Shown one piece after another: positions 1 through 8,462 of a DNA stretch of 39,113 nucleotides; position 1 is the first letter of the stretch; each line of letters starts with the position of its first letter. Under the pieces are notes generated by a model. That model ran no database searches. It was not told where the DNA came from and worked only from the letters and a program-made list of their open reading frames with translations. Both the position numbers and the translations under genes were made by a program. The stretch is from JAXLWB01 sp046328715 (GTDB lineage Bacteria; Chloroflexota; Anaerolineae; Caldilineales; Caldilineaceae), in contig JAXLWB010000072.1 in the NCBI GenBank assembly GCA_046328715.1, positions 1 through 39,113 of the forward strand, given 5' to 3'.

Positions 1-678
1 GGTATATGGGGTGCGCTGCCCGACGATGCCGCCAACCCGTGCTGAGGGACGCGCATCATTGGCTGCCCGAATGCGAATGTCTGCCCCTTCCCAGCCTTCA
101 CCGCCACTTTTAATGGCGAGTCCGCCAAAGGCAATCTGCCCATCACTTAAATCATAGAGATAGGCTGAAGCCGAGCGCATGCTACTGCGCAGTTCCTGCA
201 TGATTGAACTCTCCTCAGCACTCTGCCATTCGAGCGAGATCTGCACATCGAAGAGTAATAGCCGCCAATCGCTGTGCAGCGTGACATCGCCAGCGGCGGC
301 AAGCAGCGCGCGTGTGCCAGGAGCCCAACTGGTGTCATAGACTGTGTAGGCACTTTGTCGTCCAGCTTTGCCGCTGGGTTGGATGTAAATTTGATGTAAG
401 GTGGCTAGGTAGAGGCAGTCATTAGGCAATGGCTGGATAAGTGTGCCATCGTTCTGAGTGTTCATCAGCAGATCATGGGTTGGAGTCGTCGCATTGGCAG
501 CCGTGTAACAGAGGAGACGGAGAGTTGCTTTTGCCAAGGGCGCGCCTTGATCGTCAACGAAGCGTAGCGTCGTCGATGCAGGCTCTACCGCTTGTACCGT
601 ACTGGGTAGCGCCAACGTTGCATAAACCAAATAAACTAGGCACAAACTTGCCGCCGCTAGGCTAAAACGCTTCACCAT
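1..678 (-). CDS. Secreted protein of unknown function, 3' end cut off by the window edge
   Basis: An uninterrupted minus-strand frame of 226 codons runs from an ATG at 678-676 to base 1, so the C-terminus lies outside the window. It opens with MVKRFSLAAASLCLVYLVYA, a basic start followed by a hydrophobic stretch, which is a convincing signal peptide with likely cleavage after an A-x-A-type site near residue 30. The next segment, about residues 33-60, resembles a beta-sandwich carboxypeptidase-regulatory or Big-like start (RFVDDQGAPLAKATLRLLCY). The rest has no motif I recognise. It is divergent from the CHAT gene at 870, with the octamer inverted repeat between them. The small ORFs that can be called in other frames here are shadows of this gene. 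Function unknown; confident that it is coding and exported. Confidence 0.8.
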   Translation of the reverse strand, partial: MVKRFSLAAASLCLVYLVYATLALPSTVQAVEPASTTLRFVDDQGAPLAKATLRLLCYTAANATTPTHDLLMNTQNDGTLIQPLPNDCLYLATLHQIYIQPSGKAGRQSAYTVYDTSWAPGTRALLAAAGDVTLHSDWRLLLFDVQISLEWQSAEESSIMQELRSSMRSASAYLYDLSDGQIAFGGLAIKSGGEGWEGADIRIRAANDARPSARVGGIVGQRTPYT

Positions 679-700
679 GAAAATTCTCCCGAACAAGGAA

Positions 701-817
701 GTTGAAAAGTGGAAAAGTGGAAAAGTCGCAGATTAGCAACGTTGCGACTGCGATATACACTCCTCACTTTTTGCCTATTCAACTCTTCAACTCTTCAACT
801 CTGCCCCTTTTCTCCAC
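701..817. repeat. Octamer tandem repeat element with inverted halves
   Basis: The left half reads gttgaaaa, gtggaaaa, gtggaaaa in strict 8-bp phase (701-724), followed by gtcgcaga, ttagcaac, gttgcgac. The right half is three consecutive copies of ttcaactc (778-801), followed by tgcccctt and ttctccac. The right units are roughly the reverse complement of the left units, so the element could fold as a long imperfect hairpin. It sits between two divergent genes and is read through by the upstream extension of the CHAT frame, which argues that the extension is not protein. Confidence 0.75.
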
Positions 818-869
818 CACTCTTACTGACGTCTTGACAGCGCCTTTTCTTTCCAGTACTTTTGTAGCT

Positions 870-3533
870 ATGGACGAACTTACGCCGCCGAAGGATCTGC
901 TGCTGGCAGGCTTAGCAATCTATGGCGAGGCGACAGCAGACGAAGTGGCTACCCTGCTTCAAATCGAATCATGTAAGCTAGGTTTAAATAGCTTGACGGC
1001 TGATGCTGCGATCAGTCGCGCTCAAGATCGCTTTCAGATGGCTGCAACTCAGGCCGAAGCACAACTTGCGCTGCTTCGCGAGCAGGATGCCCAGTTGCAC
1101 GATAGCTTGCAGCAGCGGGCTTTGGAACTCGACGCAGCTCGTATTGCGGCAGGCGAGCAGGCGCTGGAACCACGATTTGCCAAGCTATTGAATCGTTTTG
1201 CCACGCAATTGATGCAAGAATCTCCCGCCACCTTCCAGCAGTTGATTGAATGGCTGACCTCGTTCAATTTTCAGGACGTGCCGCTTCGTCAATTGGTAGC
1301 TTATTTTGTTGGGGTGTGCCTGGCGCGTCAAGATCGCTATCCAGAAGCGCTAGCGCAACTAGAGACCTTGCTTGCCCAGCCTACCTTGGAGCCCGAGTTG
1401 CGTGGTCGTGCGCTCAACTCGCAGGCGATCTATCTGCAACTGACTGGCCAGATTGAATTGGCACAAGCTGGTTATGCTGCTGCACTCGAACTTTGGCGCA
1501 GCCTGGACAACCGGACACGCCAGGGCATGGCACTGCTCAATCTAGGTATCCTCTCCTATCAGTTGCAACAGTATACAGCCGCTCAGGATCGTTTGCTTCA
1601 GGCGGCTGCACTCTTTGCAGCTACCGGCAATGATTATCAGCTTGGTTCTGTGCAAAACCAGTTGGGGTTGCTCTATCGTGACCAGGGCTTGCTCAATGAC
1701 GCTGCTGCCTGCTTTGACGAGGTGGCAGCGCAGCGGCGACGCATCGCTGATACCGAGTCGTTAGGGCGAGCGCTCAACAATCGGGGCGAAGTGCGGCTCT
1801 TTCAAGCCAATATTACGGGCGCAGCCGACGATTTTAAGGAAGCGTTGACCCTACTCCAAGCGCGTACCTTTGCCGTCGATGTCCATCTTAATCTCGGGTT
1901 GACACAGCAGGTCGGAAACGACTTGACAGGCGCATGTCAGTCCTTTCAAACGGCATTGACGATTGCTGAAACGATTGGGCGACGGGATATCCTGGCCGAA
2001 ATTCACTATCGCCTGGCTGAGAGTTGGCGACGACTGGGAAACGATGCGCTGGCTTTGACCCACTTTGAGGCGGCTGCTCAGGTGGTTGACAGCAGCCAAA
2101 GCATGATTCGCAGCGAGCAATTACGCATCGGCTTGCTCGGGCGTTGGCAGCAGATCTATGAAGCCCTCGTGCTTCATTGTTGGCGCATGGGGGAGAGCGA
2201 GCGCGCCTTTGCCTGGGCTGAGCGCGCCCGTGCCCGTGCCTTTGTCGATGCGCTCTATCCTGCCGCACGTACAGAGCGCTATCAAAGGGAAATCATCGCC
2301 CAAGCAAGTGAACTCCTTGCCGTTCTGTCGCCACAGCAGGCGTTGCTCTGCTACTTCACAACCGGGGTGTTGGAACAGGAGATGCCGCTCTTTGCCACCC
2401 TCAAGCGCGACCATCCGTTGGCCGAACATCTGCTACTGCCAGCCAAAACTCTTTGCTTCGAGTTGATCAACGGCCAACTTCGCCTGCGTGACTGTCTGCT
2501 TGATCCCAACGCCTTTGCTAGCCTCTCCCCCCGTCAAGACCGCAATCGACTGTTGACACCCGCAATTCTCAAGCGGCTGTACAGTCAATTGATCGCGGCT
2601 GATCTCAGTGGTCAGCAATCTATCTACTTGTCGCCCCACGGCCCGCTTCACCAAGTGCCTTTTGCCGCGCTGCTCGATAGCCAGGGACAACCACTTTTGG
2701 CCGCAGGCGATGCTCCGTTGATCTACGTGCCCAGTGGGTCGATTTTGTTACAGCGCATGCGTGTATCGGCTCAGAACCCCGCTCAATGGGCACTTGGTGA
2801 GCAAGAGGACCATACACTTAGGCTAATGGATCTGAGCCCTATGCGCGATCACGGGGCAGATTATTCGTGGCATACCTGTTTGGCGGTGGGCTGTGATGTG
2901 GCGGGCGATTGGGGTGAACTTCGTCACAGCGAACGAGAGGCGATGCTCATTGCCCGTTTATGTCAAGGCGATGTGTTGACTGGTGCAAGTCCAAAGCTGG
3001 ATTGTCTGCGCACCGAGTCTGCTCACTATCGGTGGCTCCACTTTGCCTGCCACGGTTGGTTTGATCCGCTCAATCCGCTTGAATCCTACTTACAGACCGG
3101 TGCCGAAGAGCGGCTGCGTGCGCAAGAGGTGCTGGATACCTGGCATCTGCAAGCTGAATTGGTGACGCTCAGCGCCTGTCAAAGTGGGGTGCAGAAGGTA
3201 CTGCGCAGTGACGAGCCAATGGGATTGGTGCGCGGCTTTCTGGCGGCAGGCGCACGTTGGGTACTAGCTACGCAATGGCCAGTGGCCGACCTGCCAACAT
3301 TTCTGCTCATGCTTTACTTCTACCGTCAGCTGACAGACCAGATCCGAGAAGGCGCTCCGCTTACACCCGCCGCTGCGTTGCGCCGTGCACAACTCTGGTT
3401 ACGTTCTCTGTCCCTGGCCGAAGCGCAGCAACTTGCAGCGGCCTTATCTGGTGCCGAGGCAGAAATCGGCGATCTATCGCAACCCTTTGATGAGCCACGT
3501 TTCTGGGCAGGGTTTGTGGTGTATGGCGGGTAA
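870..3533 (+). CDS. CHAT-domain (caspase-fold) protein with TPR repeats
   Basis: An 887-residue protein if started at the ATG at 870 (MDELTPPK...). The frame is open back to 702, but that extension is encoded by the octamer repeat and is compositionally alien, so I reject it. Tetratricopeptide repeats fill about residues 130-470 (for example the ALNNRGEVRLFQAN and LNLGILSYQLQQY units). The C-terminal third is a CHAT domain, with HFACHGWFD containing His728 and LVTLSACQSGV containing Cys770, followed by the typical GFLAAGARWVLATQW block. CHAT domains belong to the caspase/separase fold; known active members are proteases, for example in type III-E CRISPR. The dyad is intact. No signal peptide is visible, so it is probably cytoplasmic. 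It converges with the zinc-finger/sigma unit, a pairing suggestive of shared signalling. No clear Shine-Dalgarno precedes 870. Confidence 0.92.
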   Translation: MDELTPPKDLLLAGLAIYGEATADEVATLLQIESCKLGLNSLTADAAISRAQDRFQMAATQAEAQLALLREQDAQLHDSLQQRALELDAARIAAGEQALEPRFAKLLNRFATQLMQESPATFQQLIEWLTSFNFQDVPLRQLVAYFVGVCLARQDRYPEALAQLETLLAQPTLEPELRGRALNSQAIYLQLTGQIELAQAGYAAALELWRSLDNRTRQGMALLNLGILSYQLQQYTAAQDRLLQAAALFAATGNDYQLGSVQNQLGLLYRDQGLLNDAAACFDEVAAQRRRIADTESLGRALNNRGEVRLFQANITGAADDFKEALTLLQARTFAVDVHLNLGLTQQVGNDLTGACQSFQTALTIAETIGRRDILAEIHYRLAESWRRLGNDALALTHFEAAAQVVDSSQSMIRSEQLRIGLLGRWQQIYEALVLHCWRMGESERAFAWAERARARAFVDALYPAARTERYQREIIAQASELLAVLSPQQALLCYFTTGVLEQEMPLFATLKRDHPLAEHLLLPAKTLCFELINGQLRLRDCLLDPNAFASLSPRQDRNRLLTPAILKRLYSQLIAADLSGQQSIYLSPHGPLHQVPFAALLDSQGQPLLAAGDAPLIYVPSGSILLQRMRVSAQNPAQWALGEQEDHTLRLMDLSPMRDHGADYSWHTCLAVGCDVAGDWGELRHSEREAMLIARLCQGDVLTGASPKLDCLRTESAHYRWLHFACHGWFDPLNPLESYLQTGAEERLRAQEVLDTWHLQAELVTLSACQSGVQKVLRSDEPMGLVRGFLAAGARWVLATQWPVADLPTFLLMLYFYRQLTDQIREGAPLTPAAALRRAQLWLRSLSLAEAQQLAAALSGAEAEIGDLSQPFDEPRFWAGFVVYGG

Positions 3534-3655
3534 GAGAAGTGGGGAGATGGAGCGATAGGGAGGTAAGGTGATGCCGATTCCAGGTCAGACGTAGCGGCAT
3601 GGAGAGTTTGGAGTTTGACTTTGCCACTCTGCCACTCTGCCACTTTTACACTTTT
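3534..3655. repeat. Octamer tandem repeat element at the convergent gene junction
   Basis: The right half is tgccactc, tgccactc, tgccactt, ttacactt in 8-bp phase (3622-3653). The left half, just after the CHAT stop, is a looser purine-rich series (gtggggag, atggagcg and similar). The last units run into the 3' end of the zinc-finger gene (stop at 3646-3648). It lies between two convergent genes and may act as a bidirectional terminator, but the 8-bp periodicity is not needed for that. Confidence 0.6.
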
Positions 3656-4371
3656 ACCTCAATGGCGACGGCGGGGAGTTCTTCGATGGCAATTCCTTCG
3701 AAGCTAGCGACGCCAAAGGCATCGGTTTGCTGGGTGCGCACTTGCTGACCGATGCTCAGCGTGACTGGAATGCCTGCCAGATCGGGCCAGGCGCGGTCGG
3801 GCAGGGTGACGGTCACTTCGACCAGGCAACGCACAGGACTGCTCCCTGCCCGATAAACGCTAATTGCGGTCGGTAGACGATCCGCCAACTCGGCTGGTGG
3901 ATCGAGTTGGAGCAACAATTCGCCGTATTCTTGCCCCTGACTGGAACGGAGTGCGCCGATCGCCAATGCCGGTCGCAGAGCGGGCAAAAGATCGCCAGAA
4001 AGTTGCAGCCGGATTGTCTCGCCTACCCGGCTCAAGGCGCGGCGCAACTGTTCGCTCAGCGACTCTTTCGGCCTGAGGAAACTCAAATCGGGTTCGGGTA
4101 TGCTACCCAGGCTTTCGCTGCTCATTGGTTGAACGACCGCAGTATAAAGACGGCTAAAGGCTTCAGAGCAGGCCACACATCCGTCCAGGTGCTGGCGCAG
4201 ATCGGCGAAGGCACTCAGGTCAAAGGTGGTTCGATCTTGATTCCAGTTGACGAACGCCACGACATAGTCGTAGAGGCGAGATCGGATTTGGGCACATAGC
4301 GCGTCGTCTTTGGGAGAATAGACGGCCTGTAAGAAGTGAAGAAGTTGTTCGGTTTCGCTGTTCATAACCAT
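3646..4371 (-). CDS. Zinc-finger anti-sigma-like protein with C-terminal beta-sandwich
   Basis: A 241-residue protein with no transmembrane segment. The N-terminal part contains H61-x3-C65-x2-C68 (HLDGCVACSEAF), the signature of zf-HC2-type anti-sigma domains. The C-terminal part, about residues 165-241, reads like a carboxypeptidase-regulatory or Big-like domain (IPVTLSIGQQVRTQQTDAFGVASFEGI). It lies 160 bp downstream of the sigma factor on the same strand, the usual place for an anti-sigma partner. Two starts are possible, 4371 or the ATG at 4365; neither has a clear Shine-Dalgarno. Anti-sigma activity is inferred from motif and position. Because it is soluble, it would sense a cytoplasmic signal or bind a partner such as the convergent CHAT-TPR protein. 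Confidence 0.75.
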   Translation of the reverse strand: MVMNSETEQLLHFLQAVYSPKDDALCAQIRSRLYDYVVAFVNWNQDRTTFDLSAFADLRQHLDGCVACSEAFSRLYTAVVQPMSSESLGSIPEPDLSFLRPKESLSEQLRRALSRVGETIRLQLSGDLLPALRPALAIGALRSSQGQEYGELLLQLDPPAELADRLPTAISVYRAGSSPVRCLVEVTVTLPDRAWPDLAGIPVTLSIGQQVRTQQTDAFGVASFEGIAIEELPAVAIEVKV

Positions 4372-4423
4372 TGGACGTCTGGGGTAATGTAATTCTTTCC
4401 CTTGATTTGGCGACGTAAAGTGG

Positions 4424-4454
4424 CCCCTCCCTAGCCCTCCCCGGTGAGGAGGGG
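4424..4454. repeat. GC-rich hairpin of a dispersed repeat type
   Basis: Inverted arms cccctcc (4424-4430) and ggagggg (4448-4454) enclose the sequence ctccctagccctcccc. The reverse complement of nearly the same core (gggctagggaggg) is present at 6780-6792. It sits between the sigma factor and the zinc-finger gene, where it may reduce read-through. Confidence 0.5.
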
Positions 4455-4489
4455 AGCGTTGCAGGATAGATTGGATGGCAGCGGCTTCA

Positions 4490-4521
4490 TCTTGTCACTT
4501 TGCTATCCTGTTACTCTTTAT
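4490..4521. repeat. Half of a TGACAAGA-type octamer repeat element
   Basis: Units tcttgtca, ctttgcta, tcctgtta, ctctttat follow in 8-bp phase. The first is identical to the right-half unit of the elements at 7611, 16955 and 23815. The opposite half is not recognisable here, so this may be a decayed or half-sized copy. It lies immediately downstream of the sigma factor stop. Confidence 0.6.
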
Positions 4522-4530
4522 GAATTTACG

Positions 4531-5163
4531 TTAGTCATTGATTTCTTCAACTCGCAAATACTCCCGCAAAGGCTGCCAGTTGCGTAGTTTGGCTAGATTC
4601 TTGGCGCGAGTAACTTGCACATGGCTGCTCAAAACCGCTTCGCCGCTCAACTCGCGCTCGACCTGGGCTAACTGTTCGTCATCGCTTTGATCAAAGAATC
4701 GCCCTACCACCACGCGCCGCGAACGATCACTGATCGGTGCCTTTTGTAGCAGGGTGCGCAGTTCCTCGATTTCGAGTTGGCTTACCATTTCAGGCAAGAC
4801 AGGCACATTCTCTAGTGGGTTTTGGCCTTCGTCCTGGGTGCTGGTTGTGCCGCTAAAGCGCTTGCGTCGCCGCAACTCGTCAATCGTGAGATTGGCAACG
4901 ATGCGCTGCGACCAGGAAAGGAAGGCTGCTGGTTGGTTGCATTCGTGTAGTCGTTGATGGATGCGCATGAGGGCTTGCTGCGCACAATCCTCCGCCAAGT
5001 CTGCACCGTCGATCTGATCGTAGAGCAGATTCCAGGCACCCTGATAGAGCAGCCGCCAAAGGGTGCGGTAGGCGGCGCTTTGTACGTTCAAATCAGTGCT
5101 GCGGCAGTTTTGATACAGTGTGGCCGCATCGGAAGGGGCGGAGGAAGACAAACTTTGCTTCAT
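4531..5163 (-). CDS. RNA polymerase sigma-70 factor, ECF-like
   Basis: A 210-residue protein with the two-domain layout of ECF sigma factors. A sigma2-type region covers about residues 25-105 (DLAEDCAQQALMRIHQRL, then the SWSQRIVANLTIDELRRRKRF core-binding and -10 recognition helix). A sigma4-like region at about 130-195 ends in the helix-turn-helix around SSHVQVTRAKNLAKLRNW. The start codon overlaps the stop of the upstream propeller gene by one base (TAATG), so translation is probably coupled. The zinc-finger protein follows 160 bp downstream. Target promoters cannot be read from the window; the upstream propeller gene could be autoregulated. High confidence in the family, none in the regulon. 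Confidence 0.88.
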   Translation of the reverse strand: MKQSLSSSAPSDAATLYQNCRSTDLNVQSAAYRTLWRLLYQGAWNLLYDQIDGADLAEDCAQQALMRIHQRLHECNQPAAFLSWSQRIVANLTIDELRRRKRFSGTTSTQDEGQNPLENVPVLPEMVSQLEIEELRTLLQKAPISDRSRRVVVGRFFDQSDDEQLAQVERELSGEAVLSSHVQVTRAKNLAKLRNWQPLREYLRVEEIND

Positions 5164-6572
5164 TAGCGTTGAACCACCGGCAAAAAGAGAAGCTTGGCAT
5201 TTGGCGTTGCCTGCGCAGTGGCAGTACTGGTAGGCGTTGGTGTCGGTGTTGTTGATTGTGGTGTCTTTGTCCCTGTCGGCGTGGGCGTGCGCGTCACGGT
5301 GACCAAGCTTGTTGCCGACGGTGTAGCAGTCACGGGCAGCGACGGCGGCTTCACTGCATGTAATCCATTCTGCCCCCCTGCCAGCCAGGTTGTGGTAGAG
5401 AGGTAAAGCTCTCCTGTAGTGCCAAGGGCTGCGCTAGGCTCAAGGGAAGAGACGCTAAAAGGATTGATGTCGAGATGCCATTGTTCATTGCCGTCGGCTT
5501 TAATCGCATAGGCAGTGAAATCGGCACGCCAATAGATCAAGCCATCCCCACCCACAATGGGTGACGCACTGGAAAAGCTCATCGTGCCAAATTTCCACTT
5601 TTTGCTGCCATCAGACTTAATTGCATACAAACCATCCGAGGCCAGATAGATCGTACCATCACTGGCGATGGCAGGCGTCGAGTAGATCGTTGACCCGGTT
5701 TCAAAACGCCATTTCAGTGTGCCTGTGGGTTTGATTGCATAGAGCCACTTGTCTGGTGAACCGACATAGATCGTGCCATCCTGCCCTACGGCTGGCGACT
5801 GGATGTTGGCTGTATTCATAGCGGGTGTGGCCAAGGGAAAGCTCCATTGCCAAACCCCTGCCGAAGAGTAGGCGTGAAGTGTGGTTGTGCTATCGACAAT
5901 GTAGACTGTTTTGCCGTCGACAGACAGGGCGGGAGAGGAGGCGATGCTGGCATGGGCTGGCGATATGGCCCATTTCACCGTGCCGTTCGGGTTTAGGGCA
6001 TAAAGTTTACTGTCTTGAGAACCAACATAGATGGTACCATCGCTGCCAATCGCAGGAGACGATTGGACATAACTGGTCGAGGTGACCACGCCGCTGTTGA
6101 ATGGAAAAGTCCAGGAGAGAACGCCGCTGGGGCTAACAGCGATTAACTTCTCGACCGCGCTGAGACTGTCCTCTTTGCCGTTGCCATGCAGATAGATCAT
6201 GCCGGTTGGGCCAATGGCGGGGGCGGTAGCAGAGGGAAGCATCTGCACTTCCAACTTCCACTTCTGGGTGCCATTCGGGTTGATGGCATAGAGGAAACCA
6301 GCCGTGTTGGTGTCCAACTCGCCAACGGGCAGGTAGATGGTGCCATCACTTGCAACCGCGGGTGACCCTGGTACGCCTGTTGTGGCAAAGTCCCACAGGG
6401 TCTGGTTGGTTTGCGGGCCAAATTGTGTGGTGTAGCCTGAGTGCTGCGCATCATGCTGGAAGTTGGTCCACTGGCTGGCTACCGGTGCCGCCTGTGAATC
6501 AACGACAGTGCGTCCGAGCAACAGCATCAACACGAGTATGCCCATTTCAAGCTGGAGAAGGTTCCGTTTCAT
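5163..6572 (-). CDS. Secreted PQQ-type beta-propeller protein with FLPxVxR tail
   Basis: A 469-residue protein that starts with a signal peptide (MKRNLLQLEMGILVLMLLLG). Repeated blade motifs of the PQQ/BamB type follow, for example SDGTIYVGSQDSKLYALNPN and QDGTIYVGSPDKWLYAIKP, ending near residue 400. A low-complexity Thr/Pro linker (TPTPTPTSTATAQATPN) then leads to the extreme C-terminus LLFLPVVQR. The tail follows a disordered linker, so it is not the last strand of the propeller. No PQQ-binding enzyme active site is evident, so a structural, binding or sensing role on the cell surface is more likely than a dehydrogenase. It is the first gene of a unit with the sigma factor (1-base overlap) and the zinc-finger protein. 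Confidence 0.88.
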   Translation of the reverse strand: MKRNLLQLEMGILVLMLLLGRTVVDSQAAPVASQWTNFQHDAQHSGYTTQFGPQTNQTLWDFATTGVPGSPAVASDGTIYLPVGELDTNTAGFLYAINPNGTQKWKLEVQMLPSATAPAIGPTGMIYLHGNGKEDSLSAVEKLIAVSPSGVLSWTFPFNSGVVTSTSYVQSSPAIGSDGTIYVGSQDSKLYALNPNGTVKWAISPAHASIASSPALSVDGKTVYIVDSTTTLHAYSSAGVWQWSFPLATPAMNTANIQSPAVGQDGTIYVGSPDKWLYAIKPTGTLKWRFETGSTIYSTPAIASDGTIYLASDGLYAIKSDGSKKWKFGTMSFSSASPIVGGDGLIYWRADFTAYAIKADGNEQWHLDINPFSVSSLEPSAALGTTGELYLSTTTWLAGGQNGLHAVKPPSLPVTATPSATSLVTVTRTPTPTGTKTPQSTTPTPTPTSTATAQATPNAKLLFLPVVQR

Positions 6573-6896
6573 AATGGCATTCTAATCGACTTTACGGGGA
6601 TCAACAAGTAGAATTGGCATAACTATCCAGCCTACTCCAACCTGACTGGCACTTCACGCTTCAAATTAAAGGATCATAACAAGGTAGGAAAGTTGTTGGA
6701 CGTAGCAATGAGCGACCCTACTCAACCTTCCTTTAATAGCAGAAAGGAGCCGTGACGGTTCCCTCCCTGTTTGGGAGAGGGCTAGGGAGGGGGTAATGGG
6801 TCTGCACGCAAACATCTTCCTTAGGCAGAGAGGTTAGGGCGGGGTGGTAACTACGGTAAATCAAGCAACAAACGAAATCAATAGTACAAGGAACCT
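6573..6896. other. Divergent intergenic region, no gene seen
   Basis: This 324-bp gap separates the divergent propeller/sigma unit and the creatininase gene, so promoters for both must lie here or further up, though I could not fix -35/-10 boxes. It contains a GC-rich inverted repeat with arms ccctccct (6760-6767) and agggaggg (6784-6791). That repeat shares its core with the hairpin at 4424. No coding frame is convincing. Confidence 0.6.
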
Positions 6897-7598
6897 ATGA
6901 AAATCTCTGACATGAATTGGATGCAAGTTGAGCAGTATCTTCAACACGACGATCGTGCGCTGGTGCCTCTGGGCAGCACCGAACAACATGCCTACCTCAG
7001 CCTGAGTGTGGATAGTATTCTGTCGGAGCGAGTGGCGGTGGATGCCGCGGAGCCGCTGGGGATTCCGGTCTTTCCGGTGGTGGTCTATGGCATCACCCCC
7101 TACTTCCTCGCCTATCCAGGGACCATCAGCCTGCGCGTGGAGACCTACATTCAGCTTGTGCGCGACATTTTGGACAGCCTGGCGCAGACTGGCTTCCGAC
7201 GCATCCTGCTGGTGAACGGTCATGGCGGCAATGCACCAGCCAACAGCTTTGCCACCGAGTGGATGGCTCAACATCCAACCGTGCAAGTCAAGTTCCACGA
7301 TTGGTGGCGTGCTCCCCGCACCTGGGCGCGTGTCAAAGAGATCGATGTCGATGCCAGCCACGCTTCCTGGATGGAGAATTTCCCCTGGACGCGCCTGGCC
7401 AACGTGACCATGCCAGAGGAGCACAAAGTGTTGCCCAATCGAGCTGGACAGGCGACGCTGGTCGGTGCTGCCTTGCGCAATCATTTGGGTGACGGCAACT
7501 TTAGCGGCTGGTACCAGCGACCCGATGCTGAAATGCTTGAAATCTGGCAGATCGCCGTGGCGGAGACGCGTGAGTTGATTGAGAACGGGTGGGACTAA
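6897..7598 (+). CDS. Creatininase-family metal-dependent amidohydrolase
   Basis: A 233-residue protein, slightly shorter than the usual 240-260 for the family. Signatures are PLGSTEQHAYLSLSVDS near residues 23-40, supplying the Glu, His and Asp metal ligands, and LVNGHGGNAPAN near 105-116, with the second-site His. A glutamate in the TMPEEHK region may complete the site. The family hydrolyses cyclic amides, such as creatinine or formamide-type substrates, and includes MftE-like peptide-processing members; the substrate here is unknown. The usual GPHLP after the EQH motif is replaced by AYLSL. A Shine-Dalgarno (aagga) precedes the ATG. It is followed by an SDR gene on the same strand, so a small catabolic pair is possible. 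Confidence 0.85.
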   Translation: MKISDMNWMQVEQYLQHDDRALVPLGSTEQHAYLSLSVDSILSERVAVDAAEPLGIPVFPVVVYGITPYFLAYPGTISLRVETYIQLVRDILDSLAQTGFRRILLVNGHGGNAPANSFATEWMAQHPTVQVKFHDWWRAPRTWARVKEIDVDASHASWMENFPWTRLANVTMPEEHKVLPNRAGQATLVGAALRNHLGDGNFSGWYQRPDAEMLEIWQIAVAETRELIENGWD

Positions 7599-7610
7599 AT
7601 TCTGAAGGGA

Positions 7611-7690
7611 TGACAGGATGACAAGATGATAACTATTGGCGAATTCACGAAAGAAATCTATTCCCTGCTGAGCGTCCCTTCATCTTGTCA
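7611..7690. repeat. TGACAAGA-type octamer repeat element
   Basis: The left half has tgacagga and tgacaaga in phase (7611-7626), followed by tgataact. The right half ends with tcttgtca (7683-7690), the exact reverse complement of tgacaaga. It begins 13 bp after the creatininase stop and ends just before the SDR Shine-Dalgarno, so it could act as an intercistronic hairpin. Confidence 0.7.
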
Positions 7691-7706
7691 CATCTAAGGA
7701 ACATTT

Positions 7707-8462
7707 ATGGACATCCAATTTGGAGAGAAAACAGTATTAGTCACAGGCGCGGCGCATGGCTTTGGACGGGCGATTGCGTTGGCCTTTGCCGAGCGTGGGG
7801 CAAGGGTGTGGGGCTGCGATCTGTTGACTGATGAATTGGCAGAGACGCGCCAGCGTTGCCTGGAGGTGGGTGGTCGCTGCGAAGTGCGCACGGTCGATGT
7901 AAGCGATCCAATCGCTGTGGCCAACCTGGTCAACGAAATCGGTGCGGTGCAGATTCTGGTCAACAATGCGGGCGGTGTACTGGGCCAAGTGGGCCGACCC
8001 TTGGAAAGTATCACGCCGCAGCAGTGGCAGGCAATCTTTGATGTCAATGTCAGTGCTGCTTTTTACTGTGCCCAGGCGGTCGCTCCGGCCATGAAAAGTG
8101 CCGGTTGGGGGCGAATCATCAATATTTCCAGCGGCGCGGGTTTAGGCATCAGCCTGACTGGAATCCAAGCCTATGCCTCGGCCAAGGCGGCGCAGATCGG
8201 TTTGACCCGCCAACTGGCTCATGAGTTGGGGCCGTGGGGCATCACGGTCAATAACATTGCACCTGGCTTTGTGCGCTCGAATCCGACTACCGAACGGCAG
8301 TGGCAATCCTATGGCGAGCAAGGGCAGCAGGCATTGGTCGAGTCGATTGCTCTCAAGCGGCTGGGTCGAGTGGAGGAGATCGCCTACGGTGTCCTGTTCT
8401 TCGCCTCGGACTATGCCAGTTGGATCACAGGGCAGGTCTTATCGATCGATGGTGGAAAGTAA
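7707..8462 (+). CDS. Short-chain dehydrogenase/reductase (FabG-like)
   Basis: A 251-residue classical SDR. The nucleotide-binding motif is TGAAHGFG near residues 13-20, NNAGG follows near 88-92, and the catalytic set is Ser142 (INISSGAG), Tyr156 and Lys160 (YASAK). The C-terminal IAPGFVRSN and ITGQVLSIDGGK blocks are typical of FabG-type 3-oxoacyl or sugar/alcohol dehydrogenases. Asp39 after the second strand (WGCDLL) is acidic, which usually favours NAD over NADP. Length and motifs are complete. It is cytoplasmic and probably co-transcribed with the creatininase, with an octamer element in the 108-bp gap. The ATG at 7707 has aagga upstream. The substrate cannot be told from sequence; a specific FabG role in fatty acid synthesis is unlikely from context. 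Confidence 0.9.
   Translation: MDIQFGEKTVLVTGAAHGFGRAIALAFAERGARVWGCDLLTDELAETRQRCLEVGGRCEVRTVDVSDPIAVANLVNEIGAVQILVNNAGGVLGQVGRPLESITPQQWQAIFDVNVSAAFYCAQAVAPAMKSAGWGRIINISSGAGLGISLTGIQAYASAKAAQIGLTRQLAHELGPWGITVNNIAPGFVRSNPTTERQWQSYGEQGQQALVESIALKRLGRVEEIAYGVLFFASDYASWITGQVLSIDGGK

Noticed and set aside
5163..6572. Propeller protein as a PQQ-dependent alcohol dehydrogenase
   Set aside because: Only the blade repeats are present; length is too short and no PQQ or calcium site or vicinal Cys pair is visible.
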